A stretch of DNA of 64,000 bases from Septoria linicola. Its lineage: Eukaryota > Ascomycota > Dothideomycetes > Mycosphaerellales > Mycosphaerellaceae. This document shows positions 20,692-31,100 of this stretch, one piece after another (position 1 is the stretch's first letter; each line of letters begins with the position of its first letter). The notes under the pieces were generated by a model. It was not told the DNA's origin and ran no database searches. It saw nothing but the letters and a program-made list of their open reading frames with translations. Location of the stretch: contig CP099424.1 of assembly GCA_024114885.1 (NCBI GenBank), positions 682,001-746,000 on the forward strand. The letters run 5' to 3'. The position numbers and the translations under genes were made by a program.

Positions 20692-21430
20692 GGAGGTGGA
20701 GCTGTAAGAGGTAAGGAAGAGATTCACGGAGTACTCGAAAGGGTGAGATGTTCCAGCGAGCTGCCAAAACCACTCGTCATTGTAAAGCCAGCAGAGATGA
20801 GCAGGAAGGACTTCGCATGCGTCCGCACAGACTGCACGAAGCACAGTCGGGCCATAGTCCGTAGTACATGTTTGTGCTCAGACATCTAGATGCCGCTTAT
20901 AGCCAAGCCGCCTGCCTCTTTCAGCAGGTCTATGGAGAACATCAAGCGGCTCAAACAATTATGCTTCTCAGCTGAGCAAGCCTTCTCGCGAGCCTATGTT
21001 CATGAGCTGAGCTTCTGGGCGGCAGTTCACTCTAGACGTGTCGAGTAGCCGAGAGACTCGCGTACAAGTGCCATGCGAGGCAGAGACATCACATGTGCTA
21101 TTCCTGTTGAGGAAGTGTTCTCAGCTGATGTGCTTGGCGTTGGACATTTCCTCACGCGTTCGGGGAGCATAGGTCGAGCGTAACAACGGCATGCACAACG
21201 GACATATTGCGCACGTTCTGACAACGGGAGCTGCAATCTCAGCTGATGCTCTTGTTTAGGCATTGGCCGGACGCATTTGGCGTGCCTTCGGCTTAGAGCC
21301 CTTCTTGACAGTCGATGTGAGTAGTGTTGAATCGACTAGATTCCAAATGGAAGCCAGTCCAGTGGTATAAAGTGGTCCTTGCGCTGCGGGTCGAAGTGTT
21401 CTCTCACGCACTCTCCTCAAGCAGCACGTT
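20692..21430. other. intergenic
   Basis: No gene is recognised. It holds a TATAAA box candidate listed separately. Confidence 0.5.
21366..21371 (+). promoter_or_regulatory. candidate TATA box
   Basis: TATAAA, 60 nt upstream of the ATG of the secreted protein gene starting at 21431, a reasonable core-promoter distance. Confidence 0.4.
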
Positions 21431-22373
21431 ATGTACAGGGCACTTCTTATTGGCTTCGCTGCCGCGGCTACTGCTACGAGCGGTGGCCAGAACAAAAATG
21501 CCGCTCTCTGTTCTTCTGTCAATAAGATCGTGACTGCATACATTCAACAAGCTGCCGCGACCAAGTTCTGCAGCTCTTGCCTCTCCCTGCCGTCACGTAG
21601 CACTATCACTTCCACAGTGACCAAGTGAGTGCCAGCAAAACCTTTCGAGTTATGAAGCTGATCACTGCCGCAGCTCGAACAGTCCGCCCAAGACAGCAAC
21701 AGAAACATCATACCTCACCTGCGCCAGTCCCGTCCCAGGCCAAGCCCCTCGCAAGAACAAGAAGCGCAACAACAAGAACCCTGCACCCAAGCCCGGCTGC
21801 TACTCCAGCTTCACCAAGCCAACACAAATCTCCACCGTCTGCTCCTGTCTCTCCATCCCCACCACTCCCGCCACAACAACAACCACAAAAGTCTCCTCCA
21901 CAACCACCACAACCGTCACAGCAGTCGCCACCCCTACAGCCTTCGGCATCATGGCTGCCAACCTCTTCGAAATGCACTGTTTCAAGGTCGGCTCCAACGC
22001 GCCCTACTCCGCCTTCGAAGCAGACGGCAACCCCATCATCCCATCCACTTTCACACTCTCCAAAACCGGCCTCCTTACAACTAACGACACCCTTGACGGC
22101 AGTACCGTTTTCGCGTACCAGAGACTTGGCGAGGGGTCGGCTGTGCGGTTTGGTGCTGCTGCTGTTAGTAGGGATAGTGCGTTGAAGTGTGGCGTGGAGT
22201 ATGTGGATGCTGATGGGACGTGTGAGTTGAATTGTGTTAAGGGGAGGGGAGACAGTGTGGAGAGTATTTGCTTTAATGATGGGGAGGATACGCCGAGTAG
22301 TGTGCAGGATCCGTTTTGTTTGGCGAATGAGACGAGGAGGGAGTATGTTATGGTTAGGGTGAATGCGAGGTAG
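21431..22373 (+). CDS. secreted Thr/Ser-rich protein, unknown
   Basis: Two exons, 21431-21624 and 21674-22373, with a 49-nt intron (GTGAGT...CCGCAG), give 297 residues. A short signal peptide (MYRALLIGFAAAATATSG) is followed by a cysteine module (ALCSSVNKIVTAYIQ, KFCSSCLSL) of a kind seen at the start of many fungal extracellular proteins. Next come a Lys/Pro-rich stretch, a second cysteine patch (TVCSCLS), a dense Thr run that is probably O-glycosylated, and a C-terminal globular-looking part with paired cysteines (EMHCFK, LKCGVEY, CELNC, ICFND, PFCLA). No enzyme motif is seen. Likely extracellular or cell-wall associated. Composition switches from C-rich to G-rich near 22120. Confidence 0.75.
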
Positions 22374-22902
22374 AGAGGTCTTGTTCGAGAGCCTGGAATG
22401 GTATGCGTGAGATGGTTTTGTAGGCTTGGGAGCTTGTGTTCACGAGTCATTCTTGCATGGACTTAGTGGATACTCATTATTGAGTGATTGCTAGTCACAC
22501 TTTCAGCTTTCGACATATAATGTGATGTTTCTCCTCTATTCGACATCTTTTTGCGATGCACAGCAGGCCGACCAGATCCTCAATTGCTCAATTGAAGAGG
22601 TCTTGAAAGCTGTTATGTTCGACTACCCGAAGTCATTGCTTCATCGCATCATGAGTACGAACTTCGATCATAGCTCCTAAGCAGGTCTATAGTGGCCACA
22701 GACAGAGATTATGAGAGTCGTGATGGCACAGGAGAAGTATGCGGAAGAAGTGATGGTCCCGCTGACACGTGCGCCTTGGCACCAATGACCCCTGAACGTG
22801 GAGAACAGCTGTACCTCGAGTCGCGTCTTCCTGCACTTTGAGCTCTGGCATTGAACATTCCGACCACCAACACGCCTTTGACAACACTTCACTTCAGCAA
22901 TC
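22374..22902. other. intergenic
   Basis: Contains the 3' flank of the secreted protein gene and the DPM1 promoter. No other feature is recognised. Confidence 0.5.
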
Positions 22903-23693
22903 ATGGCTGTCAAGAACAAGTACTCGGTTCTGCTGCCGACCTTCAACGAGCGCAAGAATTTGCCCATCATTGTCTGGCTGCTCAACAAGACATTCACTGA
23001 GAAGTATGCTTCCAACCATCACACGGAAGTCCCATGACAGGTGTATCTAACCTTCGTCCCAGCAACCTCGACTACGAAGTCATCATCGTCGACGACGGCT
23101 CCCCCGACGGCACCCAAGACGTCGCCAAACAACTCATCAAAGCCTACAACAAACCCAAAGCCGAGCGCATCATCCTCAAAACCCGCACAGGCAAACTCGG
23201 TCTCGGCACCGCCTACGTCCACGGCCTGCAATTCGCCTCAGGAAACTACGTAATCATCATGGACGCCGACTTCTCGCACCACCCCAAATTCCTCCCCGAA
23301 ATGATCGCGAAGCAAAAAGAAGGCGACTGGGATATTGTCACCGGAACGCGATATGCGGGTAATGGAGGCGTGTACGGATGGGATTTGAAGAGGAAGATGG
23401 TTTCAAGAGGAGCGAATTTGTTCGCGGATACAGTGTTGAGGCCGGGGGTGAGTGATTTGACGGGCAGTTTTCGATTGTATAAGAAGGCGGTGCTGCAGGA
23501 GGTGATGAATCGGACGGAGTCGAAGGGGTATACGTTTCAGATGGAGATGATGGTCAGGGCCAAGGGCATGGGGTTCCGGGTGACGGAGGTGCCGATTAGT
23601 TTTGTCGATCGCGTGTATGGAGAGTCGAAGTTGGGAGGGGAGGAGATTGTGGAGTATTTGAAGGGTGTGTTGAACTTGTGGGTGAAGGTGTAG
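22903..23693 (+). CDS. DPM1: dolichol-phosphate mannosyltransferase DPM1
   Basis: Two exons, 22903-23003 and 23063-23693, with a 59-nt intron, give 243 residues. The GT-A fold of family GT2 is clear: YSVLLPTFNERKNLP at the N-terminus, VIIVDDGSPDGT just after the splice junction, LGLGTAYVHGL, the metal-binding VIIMDADFSHHP, VTGTRYAGNGGVYGW, and LTGSFRLYKK. It transfers mannose from GDP-mannose to dolichol phosphate at the ER for N-glycans, O-mannosylation and GPI anchors. There is no C-terminal transmembrane helix, so it belongs to the soluble catalytic type (human and S. pombe like), which needs DPM2/DPM3 partners for membrane attachment. Confidence 0.97.
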
Positions 23694-25224
23694 GGGATAC
23701 AGATGAGAGAGAGTGGAAAGTGGTCATTTGGGGCTTCGAGCGATGGCGTTGGGCAGGTATGCAGCACGATATACTGGAAGGAAGGGAGGAAAAAGAGCAT
23801 TGAGTACGTCTCGCAGCTGACAGCTTCGTATGTATCATATTGGCATAATATCTGTTTCTTACAGTTCGCGGCGCTTGCTCCAAGGTGCGGTTCAGCTTCG
23901 TTGCTCTGTGGTACATCCACGTGCTCTATCGCGAAGAAAGTTCACTCGACGGGTGTATCGCTGTGGTACCTCGTGTTTCCCAATGCCACAGAATCGTACT
24001 TGAATTCAGGGACGCGCCTTTCTTGCTTTGCCGATCACCGCGTGCTGTAGACTATTTTTGGCCTCGCGTCCGGCTAGGTAAACGGAAAATGTAGCAGCTT
24101 GCTGTACAATTGACGTGCAGTACAACAACGCTCTCAGGAGGAGTGGACAGCAGTAATATTGAGCAGCTCCGCATATGCCAGTTGAGCTGAAGACCAGCCG
24201 GTAGAGACAGTCGTGATGATAGCAAGCTATTTGGCCTGTTTTTGTGTTGTTAACAATTGTCGACCTTACATGACGCGCATCCTCATGGACAACACTCGCG
24301 CTGCTTCTCAGCTAGATACTCAGGATGTGCTTCGAGATTGTGAGAAGCTGCGATGTGAGGTCCTCTTTGAAGTGCATCGGGCAAACGAGGCTCTTCGGCC
24401 GCTCACTAAATTTCCGCATGCTCCTTTCTCTTTGCCTTCTCTGATGGTTTCTTCAAAGCTGTCGCAACATTCGAGGTCATAAGCAATAGAGCCACTTTAC
24501 GACAAACGGCCGCATCTGTCGTGCGAATCTGCTGTGCCGGATGAGCAGAGAATAGCCCTTGCAAGCGCAACCTGTACGATGAATACGAGATCCAAACTGG
24601 TCGCACGAGAGGGACGCTTAAATTGAGGAAGGAACACAAGAGCTGGAAGAAATTTGCTTTCGGACACTAGGATTATCCTCTCAAGCACCATACTGCATGT
24701 CTTTGCTGCTCGACGCATGCCGTACCTTTTGAAGGTCCATGCATAGAGTGGTGGTACACGAGCTGTCCACCCTTGGCCGCGCACTGTTACGGAGACTAAC
24801 TAACTAGTGCGTATACTATAGGGCCTGGAACCACCACTTCCGGGTGCGCTTGTGCCAACAGTTCGGACGCAAGGCAAACCGGCAGCCGTTGCTGTACGGG
24901 ACCGGATTCCTCATGCGACGAGGAATGTGCTGACTGACCTCTCAAACACAGCATTTAGTTCTTCGTCGTAACGCAACTCCGCTTTGCTGACGTCTCATGA
25001 TGCTAGCCCGAAGAGATACCGCAAACGATTGAGCCGACTGTTCCATCTCAAAAGCAAACTCTTCGATGCCAAATGATCTTACAGTATAGTAGGCAGATCA
25101 ATAGAGCACAACTTCGCTAATTGCTCGCCTCTACTTCGCACTTCTGCAGGTACAACAACTAGCTTTTGAACCCCATAACTACTTTCTTTTGCCCTGCATA
25201 CTCACTTCAGTAACTGTCGCCAAC
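23694..25224. other. gene-poor stretch
   Basis: About 1.5 kb. The frames present are short, overlap on both strands and show no domain, signal peptide or splice logic that I could support. Confidence 0.45.
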
Positions 25225-25791
25225 ATGTACAACTTATGGAATGCTTCAAGAGCTTCTCTGGTGGGCAGAAACACCGAGAACGAACGCAAACAGCGCAATT
25301 CAATCGACAGACACTCTTTGCGACCTCTACTAGACGACTATGGAACCGATGAGAAGAGATATTATCGCAGTAGCGAGTTTCAGCGAGCATTACTGGAAGA
25401 TCAAATCCAACAGAGCTTCACTCCATCGCCAACAGTCGAGCCTGCCCCCGAGGAGAATCAGCGCTTGTCGAGATACAGCCTCAAAAGGAGAAGCACTGCA
25501 GCGTCCAAGTCATCACTCTCGTTGGGTATGCTCGACATGACCAGAGAAGTGCCCGAAGACCGGCGATCGGAAGAGCGAGAGGAGCGAGAACAACGCGGTG
25601 GTGAGCCAGAGATCCCTTCATCGCCTTATGCCTCGATCGTGCCCATCGAGCACAAGGCTTCAGAGAGTACAACTTCAGATCAAAGTTCTGAGCCGGAGCC
25701 GGAACCTGCACCAAAGCATCGTGTCCCTCGAATCCATCTGAGTGGTGTTGGCCCTCTGCTTAGCAGAGTGCGAAGCCGAAGAACAGAGTGA
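25225..25791 (+). CDS. hypothetical hydrophilic protein
   Basis: A single exon of 188 residues from MYNLWNASRASL; the open frame extends 12 codons further upstream without an obvious reason to use it. The product is highly charged and Ser-rich with no cysteine or membrane segment. It contains repeated Arg/Ser patches (LSRYSLKRRS), an acidic Glu/Arg region (RREEREEREQR-like) and an EPEPEPAP run before a basic end (RVRSRRTE). It is probably intrinsically disordered. I do not recognise a family. It is considered real because of the length of the frame and the protein-like composition, but this is only moderately supported. Confidence 0.5.
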   Translation: MYNLWNASRASLVGRNTENERKQRNSIDRHSLRPLLDDYGTDEKRYYRSSEFQRALLEDQIQQSFTPSPTVEPAPEENQRLSRYSLKRRSTAASKSSLSLGMLDMTREVPEDRRSEEREEREQRGGEPEIPSSPYASIVPIEHKASESTTSDQSSEPEPEPAPKHRVPRIHLSGVGPLLSRVRSRRTE

Positions 25792-26190
25792 ATGTCTCGC
25801 AATGAAGAACAGTCTCTAGGCCTGAACCCTACGACTTCTGGGTCGAAGAAGTGGAGTCGATGAGGTGGAGTGGGCTGCAGGATTCATGCGGCTCAATCGT
25901 CCCAAGGGATTCCTTGGCGGCTACTGACTTTGGGTACACAAATGCAGCTCTGTTTGTCAACATCGAAGCGGACTCCACATGGACAGCTGGAACAATTTCC
26001 TCGAATACGCACATACGCCCACTTCAGACACCGCAGCTTCAATCTTGACGATCTCTATGCGAGCTCACGCCATAAGAAGAACCACTTAGTGACTCACGCG
26101 GCATTGAAGCGCTCCTGCTAGCGAACTCTGGCATTGCTCATATAAGCCGATTATTCTCAGCTTCTCAGGATACGACATTTACATCCAAGT
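25792..26190. other. intergenic with candidate TATA element
   Basis: Contains the promoter of the methyltransferase gene. Nothing else is recognised. Confidence 0.4.
26141..26146 (+). promoter_or_regulatory. candidate TATA box
   Basis: TATAAG, 45 nt before the methyltransferase ATG at 26191. Confidence 0.35.
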
Positions 26191-26847
26191 ATGGCGGACG
26201 ATGCGAGACAGATCAATGAGCAGGCCTACGACAACATTGCAGCCTGGTATCTCGAGTGGGCGAACAGTGGAGCTTCCCCTCGCCAACGCTACGCGGAGAA
26301 AGTGCTGCAGAATGCTCCTTCCAACCCGCGAATACTGGAACTAGGATGCGGTCCTGGAGTCCCGATCACAAAAATGCTCCTCGACCGCGGCGCCAGCGTC
26401 GTTGCAAATGACATCTCCACAAAGCAAGTCAGCATGGCCACAGAACGCTGCCCTGAAGCCACATTCATCGCCGGCGACATGACGAAGCTCGAATTCGAGC
26501 CCGAAAGCTTCGATGGTGTCACCTGCTTCTATGCCCTCTTCCATCTCCCTCGTGAGGATCAGAAACCCATGCTGGCCAAGATCTTCTCTTGGCTGAAACC
26601 TGGTGGTATGCTGGTTTTCAATTCTGCCACTGTGGACGAGGAGGAGATCCATGGAGAGATGATGGGCCATGGCATGTTCTGGAGCAGTTTTGATGTGGAA
26701 GGTAACAAGGCTATGGTTACGACTGCGGGCTTCGAGCTTGTGGAGGCGGAGGTGGTGGAAGCTGGAGATGGTAAGCTGGAACAGAGCGATCCGGACTATG
26801 GTGTTAAGTTTTTGTGGATTGCGGCGAGGAAGGGAACTGTCGCGTGA
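26191..26847 (+). CDS. SAM-dependent methyltransferase (class I)
   Basis: A single exon of 218 residues. Motif I is textbook (ILELGCGPG, residues 48-56), followed by VVANDIS with the acidic residue that binds the SAM ribose, FIAGDMTKLEF, GVTCFYALFHLP and LKPGGMLVFN. These are the signatures of the Methyltransf_11/25 group. The substrate cannot be told from sequence; no cyclising, O-methyltransferase or sterol-specific motif is evident. It is cytosolic by lack of targeting signals. Neighbours give no pathway hint. Confidence 0.9.
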   Translation: MADDARQINEQAYDNIAAWYLEWANSGASPRQRYAEKVLQNAPSNPRILELGCGPGVPITKMLLDRGASVVANDISTKQVSMATERCPEATFIAGDMTKLEFEPESFDGVTCFYALFHLPREDQKPMLAKIFSWLKPGGMLVFNSATVDEEEIHGEMMGHGMFWSSFDVEGNKAMVTTAGFELVEAEVVEAGDGKLEQSDPDYGVKFLWIAARKGTVA

Positions 26848-26943
26848 AAGAGAAGTGTGTCTGTAGTCAGTCAATGGACTTCTGGCATTGAGCAATATGT
26901 AGTATCTGAGTATATCATAGTCTCATCAAGAGGCGCAGTGCCT

Positions 26944-27232
26944 TTACTTCGTTGCACCACCTGGCACGTTCTTGTTGATCTGGCCATCGGCAAGCTTGTT
27001 GATCTTGTCGTCGTACTTGTCGCCGAGTCCAACGCGGTCGGTTGCGTTGTCGATTTCTGGTGATGTCGTCAGTATCTTTGAGCATGATGGGCTGTGGAGA
27101 CGGCCTACGAGTGTGACCAGCACCGCTGATACCCTTCTCAACGCCAGACTGCTGGCCGCCGGCACCACCGGTGGCACCGCCAGAGCTGCCGCCCTTGACG
27201 GCTTCCTTTGCCTTGTTGAGGAGTCCAGACAT
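26944..27232 (-). CDS. small glycine-rich disordered protein
   Basis: Two exons, 27109-27232 and 26944-27056, with a 52-nt intron (GTAGGC...CACCAG, branch-like ATACTGAC), give 78 residues. The N-terminus (MSGLLNKAKEAVKG) looks like a short amphipathic helix, followed by a Gly/Ser-rich linker and a hydrophilic end with a DKYDDKINK-type segment. The protein is small, charged, free of cysteine and probably unfolded alone. An alternative donor four codons earlier (GTCACA) would remove four residues net. I do not recognise a named family; such proteins are common and often stress-related in fungi, but that is only an impression. Confidence 0.65.
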
Positions 27233-28145
27233 TTTTGCGAGTCAAGGTAGTTGAGTAGTGGTGGTGTATGTGTGGTTCGGTTTGATGTGCTTTAGAAAGA
27301 AACTTCAGCTATTCTGAGCACTTCCCATCTACCTATATACAACCACACCCCAAGCAAGAACGTCATATCTTCCAGCCGATTCGACATCCTTTCGGGCTTG
27401 CCAACTATTGCTTTGTTCCTGCCAAGTTTGCAGAAAGCTGGACGAGTGGTTGGAACTCGCTGCGAGGCTGATGATCTGGACCACAAGATTGCGTGCTGCG
27501 AGCTCACAGGCACGAGGCCATGACATGAATTGGTGGGATATGACGATGTCGGGTCCACATTGTTGCTCGATCGGATAGCTGAGCTCAGCTGAGCTTTGGT
27601 TATGGCTGGTGGGTTTCCAAATAGCTGGGTTTGGTTGGCTGGAGGTACGCCGATTGTTCTTATCGGACATCGTGCATCTTGGAGGCTTGACTCGAGCTGG
27701 TACCTGGGAGTTTGTGCTTGCAGCAGAAAGGATAGTATGATGGGAGCGGCTGGGAAGTTGGAGAGGTGCAATCTGAACGATGACGTCAGCTGCACTTGGT
27801 TGCTCCTTCCGCCGCAACACGAACTTGACACGCTCACCTTTACCACAACATAGCCATGCGAACGCCATCCAGGGACGTCAGCAGCACAATGTCGAGACTG
27901 GTAGTAGGCTGATTGGTCATAGATTGATGAAAAGGTATACGACATATACTGTTGATTACTGATAAAGATAGGTACCGTTACGCGTACTTTTGGAATCATT
28001 CACTTCGTTATACAGAGTTGAAAGACCACCTCACCAACGCCCTCCAGCAAAGACGCCGACGACAAATGAGACCGGTTGTGATCGAAAGTGCACGTCAGCT
28101 TCAACTTGGAAGCTTGCTGCATCCCTCAGCATCTCTCAATTCTCT
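27233..28145. other. intergenic
   Basis: Two long frames overlap on the minus strand (27292-27999 and 27329-27868), but neither has protein-like composition or a known motif, so I treat this as noncoding. It contains the 3' flank of the STAND gene and the promoter of the small Gly-rich gene. Confidence 0.4.
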
Positions 28146-31100
28146 TCAGGCAGAGATGATCTCCCACTCCCGGTTGCCTTGGAAGGCACCCTCATTGCTC
28201 TCAGCCTTGCCTGCGCCATAGCCCTTGGACTGCCACTTCTCGACACCCTCCAGACCCTTGAGAGGCTCGGCGAATGTTCTGAAGAGCTGAGCATTCAGGC
28301 TCTCGTACTGCTTGTAGTCCTTTGGCCAGCCACCGAAGCGCTGGTATGCCAACTTCAAGAGGCGCAAGTGCCACTTGACAAGCTGGCCGCGCTGAGCAGC
28401 ACTGAAGCCGGAGCCTTCGCCATCCTTGTGTTGTCCATTGGTATCGTGATGGATGCCATGCTCAGCCAGGATCTGAGCTGCGCTATCATCATCGTCATCA
28501 TCTCCATCAACATCACCACCAGTAGCATCGGAATGCAGCCGACGGAGGATGTCCTCGTGGATAATGATTGCTTTCCTGAAGTGGTCGGCAGCCAGACCTG
28601 CTGCAGACTTGTCTCCCGTTTCTTTCTGGTAGTTCTGGCCGATCGAGGTGTACAGCTCGGCCAACAGACCATAGGCATTGAGGGTGGCAGGGTGCTTGAC
28701 GCCATTGACGCGGCGAAGGTTGTAGGCGATGTCTTCGGCGAGGCGGAGAGCCTTGATCTGTCGTCCGGCGAGGTATCGTGCGCAGATGAGGCGGCGACCG
28801 ACGAGAAGGAGGACTTCCGGTGCCCACTTCTTCTGAGCTTCGCGGGTAGTCCACAGCTCGGTGAGGAGCATCTGGAGAATGAATTAGCAGTTGACACACG
28901 ATTATTCACTGAAGCACTTACCTCCAGGGTGTCGTAGTCCTGTTGTTCGCCAAGTAGTGCAATGAGCTCGTTGAGCTCCTTGAGTGGCACCTGAGCAAAG
29001 TTGATCTTGTCCTCGCGACAAATGGCGATGATATCCTTGACGATCTTGTTCGAAAGCTGGAGCAACTTCTTGCGAAGTTCTGGATCTGGACACTTGTTCT
29101 CGCCGCGACCGTCCAAGTAGGAGGCGAGCTCGAAGCCACGAGCGATGCCGCGAGGTCCGCGGTAGCCCTTGCGGTGCTGCGCGTACATGAAGGTCATCTT
29201 GGCGATGTCGTGAGCGTCCGCGAATTGGTTGCTGTCTACGAGCTTCTTAAGGGTAGCGTTGGACGCCAGAATGACGGCACGGACGAAGTCGGTGCATCTG
29301 CGGTTTGCAATGTGCTCGAGGATGCCAACGATGAAGAATTGTGGCGACTCCTTGCTCAGGAGCTGGACACTCGATGCCTCACGGTGCTTGAAGATCTCTA
29401 CGCACTCGTGGTCAACAGCGGCGATGAGACCAGATCTATTGGCGAATCGAAGCAGGTGTCGAAGTGGTGCAGCAGCGAGCAGCAACTTGTCGAGCGGGGC
29501 CTTGGTCTTGACCAACTGCTTGAAGTTGCTGTACATGAAGGCCTCCGCAGTCAAGCTAGCCATGATCTCGGAAAGCGTGATCTGCAAATCCTTGCGGAGG
29601 TGATACTCCAGAACAGCCAGGAAGAAAAGTGATGCGTGGCTGGACTCAATCACGCTGAAAGACGAGCTCGAACGCTTCTCGCGTACGACAAGCTGGTAGT
29701 GCAGCTCTTCCACGATCTGGGTGCATTGCTGGATCAGACCGGTAGCCTGGTATGTCTGGACGAGAGACACGGCCGACTCATACATGCGCTCAGACGACTT
29801 CTCTTCCTGAACAATGGTGATCACTGCTGTTTTGAGCTCCTTGACTGCCAGCTCGGTCTTTTGCTGCTTCACGTAGAGCAAAGACAGCTCTCGGAGGCTG
29901 CTGAGAGTCTCCTCGTGTGAGTAGCTGTACTTGCTCTTGTGCTCAGAGAACTGCTCCTGGTACATGGAAACAGCCTTGGCGACGGTCTCAGAGCTTGCCG
30001 AAGAAGACGATGAATGGAAGATGCGCTTCTTGTACAAAGTTGTCAAACTCTGGCGCAGCTCCGACAGCTCAAAGTGGCTGCTGGACGAAGAAGACTCCGA
30101 CTTGGAGGCGCTCCTTGAAGCCTCCTCGTACAGAGCGATAGACTCCTCCATATGTGCTTCGCTGCGCTGAGTGACGCGAGCCAGTGCCACGGTTGCCTCT
30201 ATTGCAATGGTGGAAGTCGCTCCAAAGACAGCCTTGGTGGTTTCGCGATACTGCGTGGTGACTTGACGAAGCACCTCATAATCGGCCTTGGTCTCCTCCA
30301 AGCATTGGTAGTAGCGCTCATACAGAGTCGAGACGTATTTGGACTCCGAGAAGTACTTGAACTCCTTGTGCTTTTGCACGAAGGTGTTCCAGATGATTGC
30401 ATACGTGGCAACAGCATCAGAGTATCTGCGCTCCTCCCAGTACGACTCCACGACGATAATGATGGCGTCAAAAGCACGAACATGAACTGTGGTGGACTCC
30501 TTGTTGAGTGCGAGCACAATCTGCTGGTAGTATTCAATCCAGTAAGGGTGCGATCGAGCGTGGGCCCTGCAGCGAGAGCCGAGCTCATACAGGATCGTGA
30601 TGGTCGTCTCATGGGTTGGGCCCAATGTTCGGCGGTACACCGCCAGCAGCTCCTGGTAGATCGCAATGATCTTGCCAGGGTGGCCTCGCTTGTGGTAGAA
30701 GTCGATGATCAAAGTCTTGGACTTCTCAAGCAGCACTGTGTTCTTGGTAGTTGTGAGCGATGCTCGGAAAAGACGGACATAGACGTCCTCGGCCTTCTCA
30801 AATCGGCGCTCCAAAATGTAGACCTCCGCCAGGCGCTCGACAAGCTCCACCGACTCGTTGTGAAAGGAAGATGCGATCGTCACCTCATGAACAGATTTGG
30901 ACAAGAATGAACTCCAAGTGCGCTCGAGAGTGGCGTGAATCACAGAAATGGCCTGCGAGTATTGCTTCTCCTCGATATACCTGGCTGTCAAAGTCTTGGC
31001 CAGTGTGAGGGTGGAGGTCTCCACAGATTTGCTCTTGTTGCTAATGAGCACGTGGAACATCTCGTACTGCTCATGGCTAGAAGTGGAAGATGTGCTGTGG

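Noticed and set aside
27292..27999. Two overlapping minus-strand frames of 235 and 179 codons
   Set aside because: No domain, no start context, mutually exclusive frames and unbalanced composition; no splice signals tie them to neighbours.
27990..28937. 315-codon plus-strand frame
   Set aside because: It is antisense to the last exons of the STAND gene, which have clear family motifs and splice logic.
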